Source: Linnemannia elongata
Lineage: Eukaryota > Mortierellomycota > Mortierellomycetes > Mortierellales > Mortierellaceae
Length of the DNA stretch: 64,000 nt
Assembly (NCBI GenBank): GCA_036320915.1
Contig: JAXBDG010000001.1
Span: forward strand, 4,610,001-4,674,000
Direction of reading: 5' to 3'
The notes beneath the pieces are model-generated. The model made no database searches. It was not told the DNA's origin and saw only the letters and a list, made by a program, of their open reading frames with translations. Position numbers and translations under genes: made by a program. Below, piece by piece: positions 22,343 to 34,135 of the stretch. The first letter of the stretch is position 1, and the number at the start of each line of letters is the position of its first letter.

Positions 22343-23510
22343 TGAATTTACGAAAGGCATGAATCCTTAAAACTACAGCCTATCCGAGAGAATATCGAAC
22401 GACCTAAAACTCAATAAGAAACCGATTTTTTTTTGTCAGCCAAGCAACCATTGTGCCTTTTTTTTGAATATAGCTCCCTAAACCCCGCCTTTTATTAAAG
22501 AAGGAAAGAAAACGATCTTCCCACTCGGGTGCATGACATTTGGGATTGCACAGAACCCCGCACCCACGCAGACACAAAGGTAAATAACGACGTATTCCAT
22601 AAAAAAAGAAAACCGTAAACAGTCATGTATATCAATGAGAAAAAGAAGGACGGAGGCAGAAACAAAACAAACAAACAGAGCAAAAACGGCTACTAATGAA
22701 AGAAGAATAGCAATGGTGGGTTTATTAACTCAAAATGCGAATAGAAAAAAAAACATTGGGTTTCCTTCTCCCTTGTCCTCTCTTCGAGAAATAAGAAAAA
22801 ACAAATTAAAAAGGTCCTGGTTAGATTACGATGTAATTTTTGTTCACCCTCGGGTTTTTGTGTTCAAAGCGCTGTCCTCGAGTCCAGATCGTTCGTGCGC
22901 GTCGGTGACTGTGGGTTGATTTTTCTGACGATCCGAGAGAGGAGAGGAAGATCGGAAGGTGCATGGACGAGTGAGAGTAGTAACAGTGAAACACGACAGG
23001 AGCACTAAAACGAAGAAAAATACAAAACTTGAGAGCAAGTTGTCAGTTGGACTCGAAAACACTTTTTGAGCAACCCTTGCGCAAACCATAGACCAGTTTC
23101 AAGATTAAAAAGGGGAGAGGAAGGAAGAAAGGGCAAACGGTCAGAGGTTTGAGGACGCAAGCAAAAACAGGAATTAAAGGTGAGAGAACAAACAATGAAA
23201 GTTGGACAATTCTGCACCTACACTTTTTTCATAAGCGACGACGAATGGGATGTACGAAGGAGAAAGATGAACACTGAGTTCCATCCCTTCTTTTTTTTCC
23301 GTAATCCTTTCATCCCTCTTCCTTGGTCTCCTATCCATTCTCCGATTAGATTTTTTCCTCGCGCCGAAAAAGAGGGTGCTCAAGAGATGCAAAAAGGAGC
23401 CTTTCTTTCATTTCTCTCTTCTGAGTATTGAGAAGAAATCATAGATCGGGCCAGGAACAGGAAAGATGTAATCGTTAATTCCCTTTCTCTTCTCTCTGAC
23501 CTTTGCGTGA
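22343..23510. other. Intergenic, no gene seen
   Basis: A/T-rich sequence with short open frames only. No coding character, RNA gene or repeat was recognised. Confidence 0.55.
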
Positions 23511-23539
23511 CAGAAGAATTTCTATTTACGGCCACATTG

Positions 23540-23980
23540 CAGTGGGAGGAAGTGTTGGCGGCTTTGCAACCCCTTATGCTGTCTAGCCTGCTCGCGATCA
23601 GAAGAAACAGCACCTTTCTTTCTGATAACCCGAGCAGTTATGCACAATCCTGTTCATGTTCCTAGCAGTATGATTTGGACCCTTTAAACGTAGCACTTAT
23701 TAGCATAAAGCACCTTTCTTTCTAATAGCCCGAGTAGACCGTGAGAGTGATTATCTTTACTTGTGTCATAGAGAGAGGGAGACATCTACACAGACACACA
23801 CACACACATACACAGAGAGAGACACATTCTTCCACTTGCTGGTATCTGAACAATGCCCGCTGGTGCTGAAGACGTGCCCTCAGCTGAGGAGGTTGTAAGA
23901 AGGGATTCCTCTCTTCCTTCTCCCTATTCCTCATCGAGTAACCCCGACTTACCTGGCTTTGTCCCTGACACCTGAGCCAA
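23540..23980 (+). mobile_element. Relic copy 2 of the transposon interior found at 5395-5720
   Basis: It carries the same ordered blocks as 5395-5720: GGGAGGAAGTGTTGG, AACAGCACCTTTCTTT, GATAACCCGAGCAG, a (CA)n tract, then a short ORF at 23853-23975 (MPAGAEDVPS.., 40 aa). The GATAACCCGAGCAG/ACCTTTCTTTC block is duplicated inside this copy, as in copy 3. Confidence 0.7.
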
Positions 23981-24172
23981 CCAAAGATAACTCCCCCATC
24001 AAACCACAAGGACCAAATCACAAGAGCAAAAAGTGGCTCATGTGTAATTTTACCTTGTCTGAAAAACATCATAGCGCTGCAGACCATACCCTTCGCCATA
24101 CCAGCCACAGAGAGATAGTGTTATTACCCTTGGTTTTTTTTTTTTTTTTTGATCAATCAAATTCCTGTACAG

Positions 24173-24292
24173 TCGAAAATGGTTTTGCGGACACTTGGCC
24201 AGCCAAACTGTCCGTAAAAAAAAATCAAATGGTCTGACTTGCTTCTTTAAGTGCAATATTCTAAAACTAGAAATACAGCCACGAATACTGCA
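24173..24292. repeat. Left terminal part of an inverted-repeat transposon
   Basis: CAGTCGAAAATGGTTTTGCGG follows a TA and continues through CCAGCCAAACTGTCCG. The inner part (24225-24292, AAGTGCAATATTCTAAAAC..ACGAATACTGCA) is matched in inverted orientation at 25157-25224, so these two stretches are arms of one disrupted outer element. Confidence 0.65.
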
Positions 24293-24629
24293 CAGTCGAA
24301 AATGGTTTTTGCGGACACTTGGCCAGCCAAACTGTCCGTAAAAAAAAATCAAATGGAATGAATTAATTCTCTAAGAGAATCATTCTAAAACACAAAAACA
24401 CAGTCTCGGATATAAGGTGCACATGAGAGAAGGAGGAAAAGTCGTAGTTGATGTAGAGGATGGACATGAATAAAACACGACTTTTCTTCCTTCTCTCATG
24501 TGCACCTTATATCCGAGACTGTGTTTTTGTGTTTTAGAATGATTCTCTTAGAGAATTAATTCATTCCATTTGATTTTTTTTTACGGACAGTTTGGCTGGC
24601 CAAGTGTCCGCAAAAACCATTTTCGACTG
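24293..24629. mobile_element. Hairpin MITE: near-perfect palindrome with arms of about 155 bp
   Basis: The left arm 24293 to about 24451 and right arm about 24479-24629 are almost exact reverse complements, from CAGTCGAAAATGG through AAGTGCACCTTAT-type blocks to the loop, which is only about 27 bp. The ends are the same as the element at 24173. This copy lies between the two halves of that outer element and looks like a nested insertion of the same family. Confidence 0.85.
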
Positions 24630-24659
24630 CACATGAATATAACGCCATTTTTCTGTGAT

Positions 24660-25235
24660 GCGCTAGAGAGGAAGTGTCGATGGCTTAGGGACCCCTTAAG
24701 CTACCTAATATAGAAGAGCCTGCTCGCGATTAGAAAGAACAGCACCTTTCTTTCTGACAACCCGAGCAGCTATGCACCAGTGCTAATCGTGTTCCTAGCA
24801 GTATGATTTAGAAGGTTTAAATGTAGCACTTCTTAACATAAAACACCTTTCTTTCTGATAACCCGAGCAGGCTGTAAGACTTTACCGTCTTTACTTGCGA
24901 GATCGTGAAAGAGACAAACACACAAACACACAAACACACACACACACACATATAAACACTCACATATAAACACACACACATATAGACACACACACATATA
25001 AACACACACCTACACATACACACGCATTCCTCCACCCGCTGTTATCTGAACTATGCCCGCTGGTCCTGAAGATGTACCCCCGCCTGAAGGGGTTGTGTGA
25101 CATCTCGGCCAACCAAAGAGAGCTCCCCCATCGAAGCCCACGTGCCAATCATCACGTGCAGTATTCGTGACTGTATTTTCGAGTTTCAGAATATTGCACT
25201 TAAAGAAGCATTTCAGATCATTTTTCATAGGAACA
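24660..25235 (+). mobile_element. Relic copy 3 of the transposon interior plus outer right arm
   Basis: The ordered blocks are as in copies 1 and 2, with long (CA)n/(ATATAAACACACAC)n stretches at 24920-25022. The short ORF starts MPAGPEDVPPPEGVV near 25052 and stops at once. The right inverted arm at 25157-25224 pairs with 24225-24292. Confidence 0.7.
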
Positions 25236-25239
25236 ATGC

Positions 25240-26094
25240 ACCCAATAACCTTTCGACTCTACAGAATTTCATCCCTTCTTACTTTTCCTCAATACTTTAT
25301 TCCCTCTTCCTTCGTCACCTACCCATTCCTCCGACCCGATTTTTTCTCGGTGCCGAAAAAGAGGGCGCTCAAGAGGTAAACAATAATTTCTATCTCCCTT
25401 TGGAGCATTGAGGAGAAACGACAGATCAGCTTAGGACAAGAAACAAGATATCTTTTTAATCCCCCTTCTCCTCTCTCTTTGCATTGGTGTCTCTGGCTGG
25501 CGGGTTTTGCATAACAAGAGAATTTCTGTGTACGCTCCCAGTGCAGCGGTATGCCCTGCATAATAACAGGAACTAAAAACCACGGACACAACATAAAACA
25601 ATTGGGTGGCATCGACGGACAGGTAGAAGCACCTTTGACGCAAAGCCCTCTGTGTGGGAGCTCACTGTTGCTCCACCCATGCATCTGACTAACCAATTCT
25701 ATCTCCTCAACTTCGCAACAAAAAACAAGAGGTAGAAGTACCGTTGTTATTGTTATCATTGGTAGCCGGAATGAAAGGTGTGCTACTTTTTGCGCACATG
25801 GAGTCATATTTGGCTCGCCATTCGAAAAGGCTTGTATGGACGTGAATTTGATGATAAACGGGGGATTCATTCCTTCAGAGTCGAAAATTTACGAAAGAAA
25901 GGGCGCATGACTTTTTTTATGGTGCCACAGTGGCTGTGCAGGAAAAAAATACATGTGTTCCCTTAGTCCTCTATTTTCCATCCTTGCTTTTTTTTCCGCT
26001 CCCTTTCTCTTCTTTCCTTTATCTGGTTTTCTTGTTCCCTGCCCGAGCCGAAAAAAAACCAGCACAACTGAACGAGCCCTATCGTCAACCAACA
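25240..26094. other. Intergenic, no gene seen
   Basis: Contains GGTGCCGAAAAAGAGGG-type sequence also present near 23365, probably an older repeat. Nothing protein-like was seen until the Sel1 gene start. Confidence 0.5.
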
Positions 26095-26826
26095 ATGAAG
26101 AAGTCAGACCAGAATGTAGTTCACTACAACCCAACCATCACCGCAGTAAGGAATCCATCGAGCTGCCTGAAGGATGCAACTATCATCCTACATACCGCCA
26201 ACCCCAACACTGCACCACCACCCCTGGGAGCACACACAAAAAAGCACGACTGGAAAGCGGGCAGCAACAGGTCACCACTCCCCAAACCTCAAAATCATGC
26301 AGCTATGGCTGCCGCCAGAGAGGTCGCCCTAACAGTCGTCAACGCACACTTGGGAGACGCAGCTGCACAAGTCACTTTGGGCAAGATGTATGTCCAAGGT
26401 CAAGGATTCGACCAGGACTATAAGGTAGCGATGGACTGGTACAACAAGGCGGCCGAACGTGGCAATATGGCTGCCATTGGCGAGATAGGTTTCTTGTACT
26501 ACTCCGGAACCGGCGTACCCCAAGACTATGAACGAGCCCGAGTCTGTATATCCATGGCAGCCGAAAGGGGGTATTGGCCTGCTCAGCTCCAACTGGGAAA
26601 AATGTATCGCGAGGCGAACGGTGTTCAGCAGGACGATCAGCTTGCACTCAATTGGTTCCTCAAGGCGGCTGAGCAAGGGGATGGAGAGGCGTATTATGAG
26701 GTGGGAAGGATGTTTCTCGAGGGTCGAGTCGTCGACAAAAATAAGATGGAGGCTGTGGGATGTTTCCGAGAGGCTGCTAGATTAGGATACAAAAGACCTA
26801 AACGTTGTTCTCGCAACGGATCGTGA
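26095..26826 (+). CDS. Short Sel1-repeat protein, probably 3'-frameshifted
   Basis: A 243-aa frame from MKKSDQNVVHY. A low-complexity N-terminus of about 75 residues precedes about five Sel1 repeats (LGKMYVQGQGFDQDYKVAMD, IGFLYYSGTGVPQDYERAR, then LNWFLKAAEQGDGEAYYEVG). The last repeat reads ARLGYK and then RPKRCSRNGS, unlike any family member. If one A of the AAAAG run at about 26793 is removed, the frame reads GYKDLNVVLATDRE and stops, a typical family ending. So a one-base insertion or a homopolymer error is likely. A longer upstream start (25930) exists but only adds a leader-like hydrophobic stretch. It is much shorter than its paralogs and lacks the N-terminal domain. Confidence 0.7.
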   Translation: MKKSDQNVVHYNPTITAVRNPSSCLKDATIILHTANPNTAPPPLGAHTKKHDWKAGSNRSPLPKPQNHAAMAAAREVALTVVNAHLGDAAAQVTLGKMYVQGQGFDQDYKVAMDWYNKAAERGNMAAIGEIGFLYYSGTGVPQDYERARVCISMAAERGYWPAQLQLGKMYREANGVQQDDQLALNWFLKAAEQGDGEAYYEVGRMFLEGRVVDKNKMEAVGCFREAARLGYKRPKRCSRNGS

Positions 26827-27329
26827 GTAGTGCAGTGTTAAGATGGCCCCATTCTTTGCAGTCATCCACTTTTTTTGTTTGAGATCAAAGGTGAATAAAT
26901 CACCTTAGGGATACATTGGTAGAATGACAAGCGCATCTGCTATGCGTTAATGGCATGACAACGACGGAAGTTGAGGTATGCATGTACTTGTGAATGGCTG
27001 CACACTGAGGTCATCCCCTCTTTTTCCTCCACTCCTTCTTCCCTTCCCTTCCTTCACGTCTTCCCTCAGTTTTTGCCTTCTTTGATCCACATCCAGGAAA
27101 AGAAAAAAGAAAAATTCCTTTCTTACATATTTACTTACTTAGGGTTTGTGTCGGACCTAAAAAAATAAGGTCACCAGCAATTGATCGTTTTTGAATCCAT
27201 GGCGTCATCAACAAATCTCACGCGGTGTGAATGACAGATCACCGCACCTTTGCTGGCTTATTCTATTCTTTATGCCTCAGCCCTGTGTTGCTGGAGAAAG
27301 TAACGCATACTCAGCCCACCTATTTTGGT

Positions 27330-27340
27330 GTTTAAATAAG
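27330..27340 (+). promoter_or_regulatory. TATA-like box of the 27479 Sel1 gene
   Basis: GTTTAAATAAG lies about 140 bp before the ATG, followed by a pyrimidine-rich leader and a (CA)n tract at 27443-27464. It resembles the boxes before the array genes. Confidence 0.45.
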
Positions 27341-27478
27341 AGCACGATTGCCTTTCTTTTTTCATTTCCATTCACCCTTCACCATCAACATTACCCATTC
27401 TCGACTCTCATCGCATATTACTTTTTTTTCTCTCCCATCACCCGCACACACACACACACACACACGCAAACGACAATA

Positions 27479-29487
27479 ATGACAACAACAAAGATCATCA
27501 TGCAGGCAGATATCCCAAGCGACCACACAGCCAGGTTCGACACAACATCGACTCTGGAGCCCACTTCTCCGTCATCTCCTCATTCTCTGCCCTCAGGCCT
27601 TCATGCACTGTACGTGATATTATTTGATGAAATGTGTTTTGTCAATGGTCTCGTTGTAATCATTTTGTTAAATTTTTTTGTCAGTTACTTGGACCCCAGG
27701 CTAACAACTCCTTTGTCATATGTATGAAACATAGACTGGAGCACCAGGACGTTGACAACAGCTCTACAGAGAGCACCCCACCCAGCACCACCACCACCAC
27801 CACCAACCAAGCAGCATCAGAACCCCGATCAACCCAGGGTGATAAAGCAGTCTCTGCCATCTCAGAAATCAGAAAAGCGATCGCCAACGCTAGTCTCGAG
27901 GACACGGATGCCGACGTCGCTCAGGGTGACAAATATGCTCGCGCTCAAGGAGTCGATCGGGACTACTCAGCAGCAATGGTCTATTACCTCAAAGCAGCGG
28001 AGAGAGGCGATCCGACTGCACAGAACCGGATCGGCGACCTCTACCGGTTTGGCAATGGCGTCACTGAAGATTTCTCGGCCGCAATGATGTGGTACCGCAA
28101 GGCCGCTGAACAAGACGATCCAGCAGGATATCACCACGTCGGCCAGATATACGAATACGCCCTCGGAGTTCCTCTGGACAACGACTTGGCCATGGAGTGG
28201 TACCACAAGGCCGCCGAGAAGGGCTATGCACCCGCTCAAAACAGCATCGGTGGACTTTACTACCTAGGGCGAGGTGTGGAGGAGGATTGCGGAAAGGCCA
28301 TGGAGTGGTTTCTGAAGGCTGCAGAGCAGGATTATGCGGAGGCTGAGTTCGGGATCGGATTGGCGTATACGATAAACCAAGAAGTCCCTGTTGACAACGA
28401 GATTGCGATGGAGTGGTTCAGTAAGGGCATGGAGCATGCGAATGGTACTGGATGGGACGATTTTGCCAGGGGCTATATTTCTCTCCACGGTCTGGGCGGC
28501 GTTAATAAGGATCCGGCGATGGCGTATGAGTGGTTTATCAAAGCGGCCGAACAAGGAAATTGTTATGCACAGGCCGAGATCGGCAACATGTACTTTCTCG
28601 GCGTTGGTGTCGTCCAGGACTACGGCAAGGCGATGGAGTGGCTTGTTGGGCCTGCGTCTCATGGTCGTCCAGATGTGCTGCATCGGATCGGCTTGATGTG
28701 TTATAAGGGACTGGGGGTACCCTGCAACTTTTCCGAGGCGTTCAAGTGGATCTCCAAGGCTGCACAGTACGAACTCTTGCCGGCGATGACCGATTTGGGA
28801 CTCTTGTACACTGTTGGACGGGGTATTGATCTGGATTACGACCAAGGTCGAGCCTGGTTCCTCAAGGCGGCGACAAAAGGTCATGGACCTGCCCAGTGCG
28901 AACTCGGGTTCATGTATCACGAAGGTCTTGGAGTCCCCGTCGACTACCAATCCGCCTATGAATGGTTCCTCAAAGCCGCCGAACAAGGCGTCGCAGCTGC
29001 CCATGGATACATCGGAAACATGTACCATCGGGGACGAGGCTTTCCCCAAGACTACGCCAAGGCCGAAGAATGGCTCCTCAAGTCCGCAGAACTAGGTCGC
29101 GCATACGCCCAACGAGAGATTGGAGTCATGTATTTCTATGGAGAAGGTGTCCCCCAAAACCAAGCGTTGGGGTTCGAATGGTGTCTTAAGGCGGCCGAGC
29201 AGGGTGATGATGAGGCGCAGTGCGATGTTGGGAATATGTACAGCCTTGGGCAGGGGACGTACCAGAGCGACATCAAGGCTGTCGAGTGGTTGCGCAAGTC
29301 TGCAGAGCAAGGGCACGCAAAGGCCCAGTATGAGCTAGGGGATGCATATATCAGCCGCAAGGGAGTTGCGAGAGACATTGATGCTGCCATGGATTGGTTC
29401 CGTCAGGCGGCGGAACAAGGGCATGAGCAAGCCAGGGTGACCTTGGAGTCCCTTCAAAACTCTGAGAGGCAGAGGAGCGAGGAATAG
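27479..29487 (+). CDS. Sel1-repeat protein, short-exon-1 type (627 aa)
   Basis: Exon 1 27479-27609, intron 27610-27734 (GTACGT..ATAG, 125 bp), exon 2 27735-29487. The phase-2 join reads GLHAL-LEHQDVDN, matching the conserved junction of the family. An in-frame ATG at 27500 (MQADIPSD) is the better match to the starts of the array genes and may be the real one. About 14 Sel1 repeats follow a Thr-rich linker, beginning KAIANASLEDTDADVAQGD. It has no N-terminal FWxDI domain. It ends tail-to-tail with the OPT gene, only 90 bp apart. The role is probably as a protein scaffold; the partner is unknown. Confidence 0.87.
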
Positions 29488-29577
29488 TGTGGTAGGATTT
29501 AAAATTAAATACTATTGTAATTATTCATTGTAGCAATGATTCTAATCTAATATATAAAGAGGGGGAGATGGTTGTAA

Positions 29578-32563
29578 CTATGTAGAACCGTAGCACTTTT
29601 CTATAGACTCTGAGTCATTCCCCCACCACTCCGGCATCTCAATCACCTTGGAGCTACTCCCAAATATAACAAAGATCGCCAAAATCGCCAACGATAACCC
29701 CGTATCTGCAGCAGCGCCCACCAGATAGTTGTACTTGACCCAAAAGTCGTGTTTGTACCGGAACACATAGAACATACACACAAAGCCTCCAATGATCGAC
29801 GACAATGGCCCCGTGGAGAGGTTCCCATAAAATGTCTCCATGCTCGAAAAGAAAATAGTGCTGTGCCAGAGCTGGAACTTTGCCTTCGGAAATCGTCTGT
29901 GGAGGAGGTAGATGATGATGGGTGTGACGACACCGAGAAGGAAACCCCACCGGAGAGGGCTGTAAATAGTATCCTGGAACAGACGCGTAGGACCAACAGT
30001 CCCGTACTGGATCCCTTGGTTCAGGTACATCCGTGGGGCTTGACCGGTCCACTGACCCAAAGGATCTCGTTGGGTCCCGTTGAGGTAGGGCCGTTTGGTG
30101 TCAATGACCCAGCGGATGACGGCATAGTTGACGGGAACTCCGATGAGTGTGCCCCAGATCTGGGAGAAGAATGTGGCGCGGGGGCTGACTTTCATGTAGT
30201 GGCCGATCTTTTGGTCAAGGAGAATACTTTGGGCGCGGTACCAGCATTGGCCGGCGACGACACGGTAGACGAGCGAGCCGACTGGGTGGGTTCCTGGGGC
30301 CATGTATCCGTAACTGTTGTCGTTGTTGGGCGGAAATGATTGGAAGAGAAGGCGAATGTCACGTGAATAATGAGACCATAGGTCGAACAAAAGAAGAGGC
30401 AATAATGCATACATTGAATTGATGAGAAACAATTGGGCTTACATCAACTCGTTCCAAGTGCCTGTGGTGACTTGATATGCAGATATGGCATAGATGAACC
30501 CCATAGGAACAACAGCCGAGGCTCCGAGAAAAAGTGCAACAATGAAGGTCCACCAAGGTAGGTACAGATCCTGGATCCGGATAATAACCAGCATGATGAT
30601 AGAGCAGCACATAAAAAGTGCAACATACCACCACAACGGCACTTCCTCATACCGAGCCATCAACACATTCAAACGATCCTTGAACGAGTGTTGCCTACGC
30701 TGCCGGAGATGTTGAATCGTCGACCAGATCTTGCCACGACTAAACAGAAAGAGCTGGACAAAGGCCGAGAGAAAGGTCGCAAAACCGAAAAAAATCCCCC
30801 AAAGTTTGTAGGTCGACATGTAGACGTTTCCGAGTCTGTCAAAAGTGCCTTGCTGGAACTCGCCTTGGCTGTCAGTCAGCTGGACAAAGGGGTATTTGGT
30901 CCCGTTGGCCTGGTAGAGTCGGTTGGACATGGTTGGGATGGGTATTCCGTTACTCCATAGTGTGGTGAAGTGAGTGATCGGGACAAGGACCCACACCGAG
31001 ACAACGAACGCAACAAACGAGATGACCTGCGTCCACCAGGGGGAGACCATAATGCTCGACGTGATATTGGACCAATTGAGCGTAAAGTTCAAAAAGCCCA
31101 TCCCTCCGATCCCGCTAGAGATGAACTTGACGGTATCGTTATGTGGCGCGAACCAGCAGAGGACCGCAAGAGAGGACGTGAAGGGAAAGATGTATTCTGG
31201 GAAGAATGTCCAAAAGAAGCTGCCGATGAGGACGAACCAGAAGACACGAATCTGTTTCCGGGAGACATCGAGGGGTTGACCCCCTTCCCCGCGAAGGGTT
31301 CGGTACATGGCTGATTGCATGAGTGCCGAAGGCCAGATCAAGTCAGGGTCATAGAGGAGGAAACTGCGACCAATGGCAGCAAAGGAGAATCCTGTCCAGA
31401 TGGTCGCCTATGTTCGGAGAAGACAAAAGGGTTGAGGGAAAAAAAAGATGGAGAGAGAGGGGAGAGATGGGTTAGGGGGAAGTAGATGGCTGTGTGAGAG
31501 AAAACAAGTACAAGCACAAACATAAGCAAGTACAAGCACAAGCACAATCATTAGGACCAGAAAAGCGCCGACAGGGGTAAAAGGCAGCAGGGATGGAAGG
31601 GAACGGAGAGCGACAATGTACCCACATGAGAAGGAGAGCAGCAAAGGGGTGCATGTGCTCCTCATAAAAAATATCCTTGACCGCGACCACAATCTCTCCC
31701 AAGTTGTTCGATGCCCCAGCACTCGAGCTACCATGGGACAAATCCACAGAGCAAAAAAAAACCAAGAGGGGAAAGAACAAAAAATAAGGGGTGCATGGTC
31801 AGTTTCGGTGTAGCAATAAAAATCACGTCAATTCATGCAAAAAAAAAACAAAAAAAAAAAAAGAGCGCAATGCATCTTCTGTTTCGTTGTTGTTATTCTA
31901 TCTCGTTCGACGTTACGCAAGGGTGATGAGAACATGCTCCTTGATGGAGAAGGGGCCAGGGTTGAGGGAGAACTTAAAGGTGCCGAAGATGGTGACATTC
32001 CTAGCAGGGAGGGCGCGGGCCATAAAGTTGCCGAGCCAATAGGAAACGATCTGGACAAAGAATATTGAGAAGGAAGCAGCGGTGGTCCTGAACCATGAGA
32101 TTTGGGAGATCATTGCTCCCAAAGCAGCAAAGATTGTGCTCAACACAAAGTAACTGTTACACCAAGATTTGAGTGATAAGTGTGTGTGTGTGAGAGAGAG
32201 AGAGAGAGTGAAAAAAAAGTAAGAGATAGTTAGAGACTAGTGCGAAAGTAAACAAAACGCAACGACGAGGATAGTAACGTACCGGAATGTAAGTGTGGGG
32301 AGGGTAGGATCGTCCTCCATGGATACGAGCTCACGGACGATTTTGGGGACAAGACGAATGGACTCTTCGAGATCGTCCTCCGCACTTTGCCCCTCTTCCA
32401 ACGACCCAGGATCCGTATCAACTCTTGTGAGCTCCTCGTTGAATTCTTCTTTATCCTTGGGCTCAGAGGGGAAGTGGGGGACGGCAGCAATAGTATCTTC
32501 GTTCTCCATCTCAAAGGTCTGTTCGTTGTCTACCGATTCTTCGGATTGCCTCTCCGTGGACAT
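29578..32563 (-). CDS. OPT-family oligopeptide transporter, inverted paralog (774 aa)
   Basis: Five exons: 31917-32153, 31622-31727, 30443-31407 and 29578-30313 follow exon 1 at 32283-32563. Exons 2 and 3 have exactly the same lengths (237 and 106 bp) and all junctions the same phases as in the gene at 18200. Landmarks are RTDPGSLEEGQ-like acidic start residues, RYFVLSTIFAALGAMISQIS, DLIWPSALMQSAMYRTLRGE, YGYMAPGTHPVGSLVYR and SPRATFFSQIWGTLIGVPVN. It is predicted to be a multi-pass proton-coupled peptide importer of the plasma membrane. It differs from its paralog mainly in the extracellular-type loop after TMs 5-6 (TLWSNGIPIPTMSNRLYQAN). The frame is complete with no lesion. Confidence 0.92.
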
Positions 32564-32812
32564 ATGATTACGTTGTTTTTTTTGTGAGCGTTTGTGGAAT
32601 GGGTAATAATGGGTGGAAAGAGGAATGGATGGGATGGGTGATGAAGGAGGTCGTGTTAATAGTATTGAGAAGGAAAGGAAAAAAAGGACGGGGTCGAAAC
32701 GAGTGCGGATTTGATAGGATGGAGAGAGGGGGGGAGATATGGAGTGAGAAAAGGAGCAAAGGTTTGATAGGAAACAACAAGGCAAAGGACAAAAAAGAAG
32801 TGGGGATGCGTT

Positions 32813-32830
32813 GGGTATTTATTTGGTTAG
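32813..32830 (-). promoter_or_regulatory. TATA-box region of the second OPT gene
   Basis: CTAACCAAATAAATACCC on the minus strand, 250 bp before the ATG at 32563, is the counterpart of the box at 17951. Confidence 0.5.
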
Positions 32831-34135
32831 ACGGTGAAAAAGGATGCCAATGGTCCCTTAAATTAGTCGCAAGGGGTACCATGTCCTATACTCAAATCTC
32901 AAAGGCAGAAAGGCAGGGAGGTAGGGGAGGGTAAGGAAAAGGAGAAAGAATCGAGCAGCGGGTAAAGATGTGGAGAAAATGCATGGAGTTGCTTTGAGGC
33001 ATTCGTCAGCGGGATAAATTAAGCAGAGCGCATGTGTGCCACAGAGACAGACAACAGCAGTATAGATGGCAGAGCGTTAGCTCATGCGACAAATTAGAAT
33101 AATGCAGGGTGCAGGGTGCTGTAGGAAGCAGAAGTTGCGCTGTGTAAAGGTCGATGGTAGCACTAAGAGAAAAAAATATGTGGGGTGAGAAGGATCGCCT
33201 ATGTAAGAGTTAAGAAGAAAGGGTGAGAGTGGGTACGTGCGGCATCTGTCTGTCCTATTCGATCTAGGAACAGACCTTATTTTCAGGGCCAACTGCGCCG
33301 AAAATACGAGGAACGGAATTTTTATTTCTTCACTTTCCATTGGTTCAAGGAAGGAAAAAAAGAGACGGAAGGAAGAGGAGCGACCGCAGCTTGCTGTCAT
33401 TTATAAGAGACAACACGCCAGCTTCCGTCTCTGCTATAACTTTACCCCACACAGCAGATACGCTCGTCATTCTAGAAACTGATCCTCTACACCCATTTAT
33501 CCTTTTTGATAATTCCCGATTGGACGCAAAGGGGGGAGCACTCACTTACTTTGAGCATGCGGTCGAACTTCACCTCTCTCCCCATCCTCTTCTTCACTCT
33601 CTTCCTTCCCATCCTCCTCCTCGTTCATGTCCACTTCCTTCTTCATGTTATAACATCAGCGTCAAAATTACTGCAAAGGAGCGAAGAAATCGTTTTCTAA
33701 TGCTAAGTTATCTAAAGCGTAAGTGCGACACACCATGACACATTATTGCTCCACCTGCGTGTTTTGTTCAACTGTACAGCAACATCAAATGTCAAAAGGG
33801 ATAATGGATAGTCTAGAATATCTGGAGAGCCGCTCGCACTCTCAAATACCTCCCGAAAATATTCACACCATAATAGTCATGGTAGAATCAGAAAGGTATT
33901 TAAACACGGCAAAATAATCGCGTCTACTCAGCTTCACTCCAGGCTCCCTACTTCGATTTCACCTTATCATTTCTGCTATAGCTGACCGCCCAGGATACAA
34001 AAGGTAGGTGTGAGAGAGATTGAACTATTTCATGTGAAAGATTATAGGGTTATATATATATATAAAGCAAAGTGAAGGAGAAAGATATATCATGCAGCGG
34101 TGAATCTAACTTTGTGCAATTTCGTATTGAAAGAT
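32831..34135. other. Intergenic, no gene seen
   Basis: Open frames here are short and low in complexity. A TATATATATATA tract lies at 34051-34064, just before the interrupted ORF that follows. Confidence 0.5.

Noticed and set aside
33723..33917. A 64-codon open frame
   Set aside because: No start context, composition or neighbour supports it; length is within chance in A/T-rich intergenic DNA.
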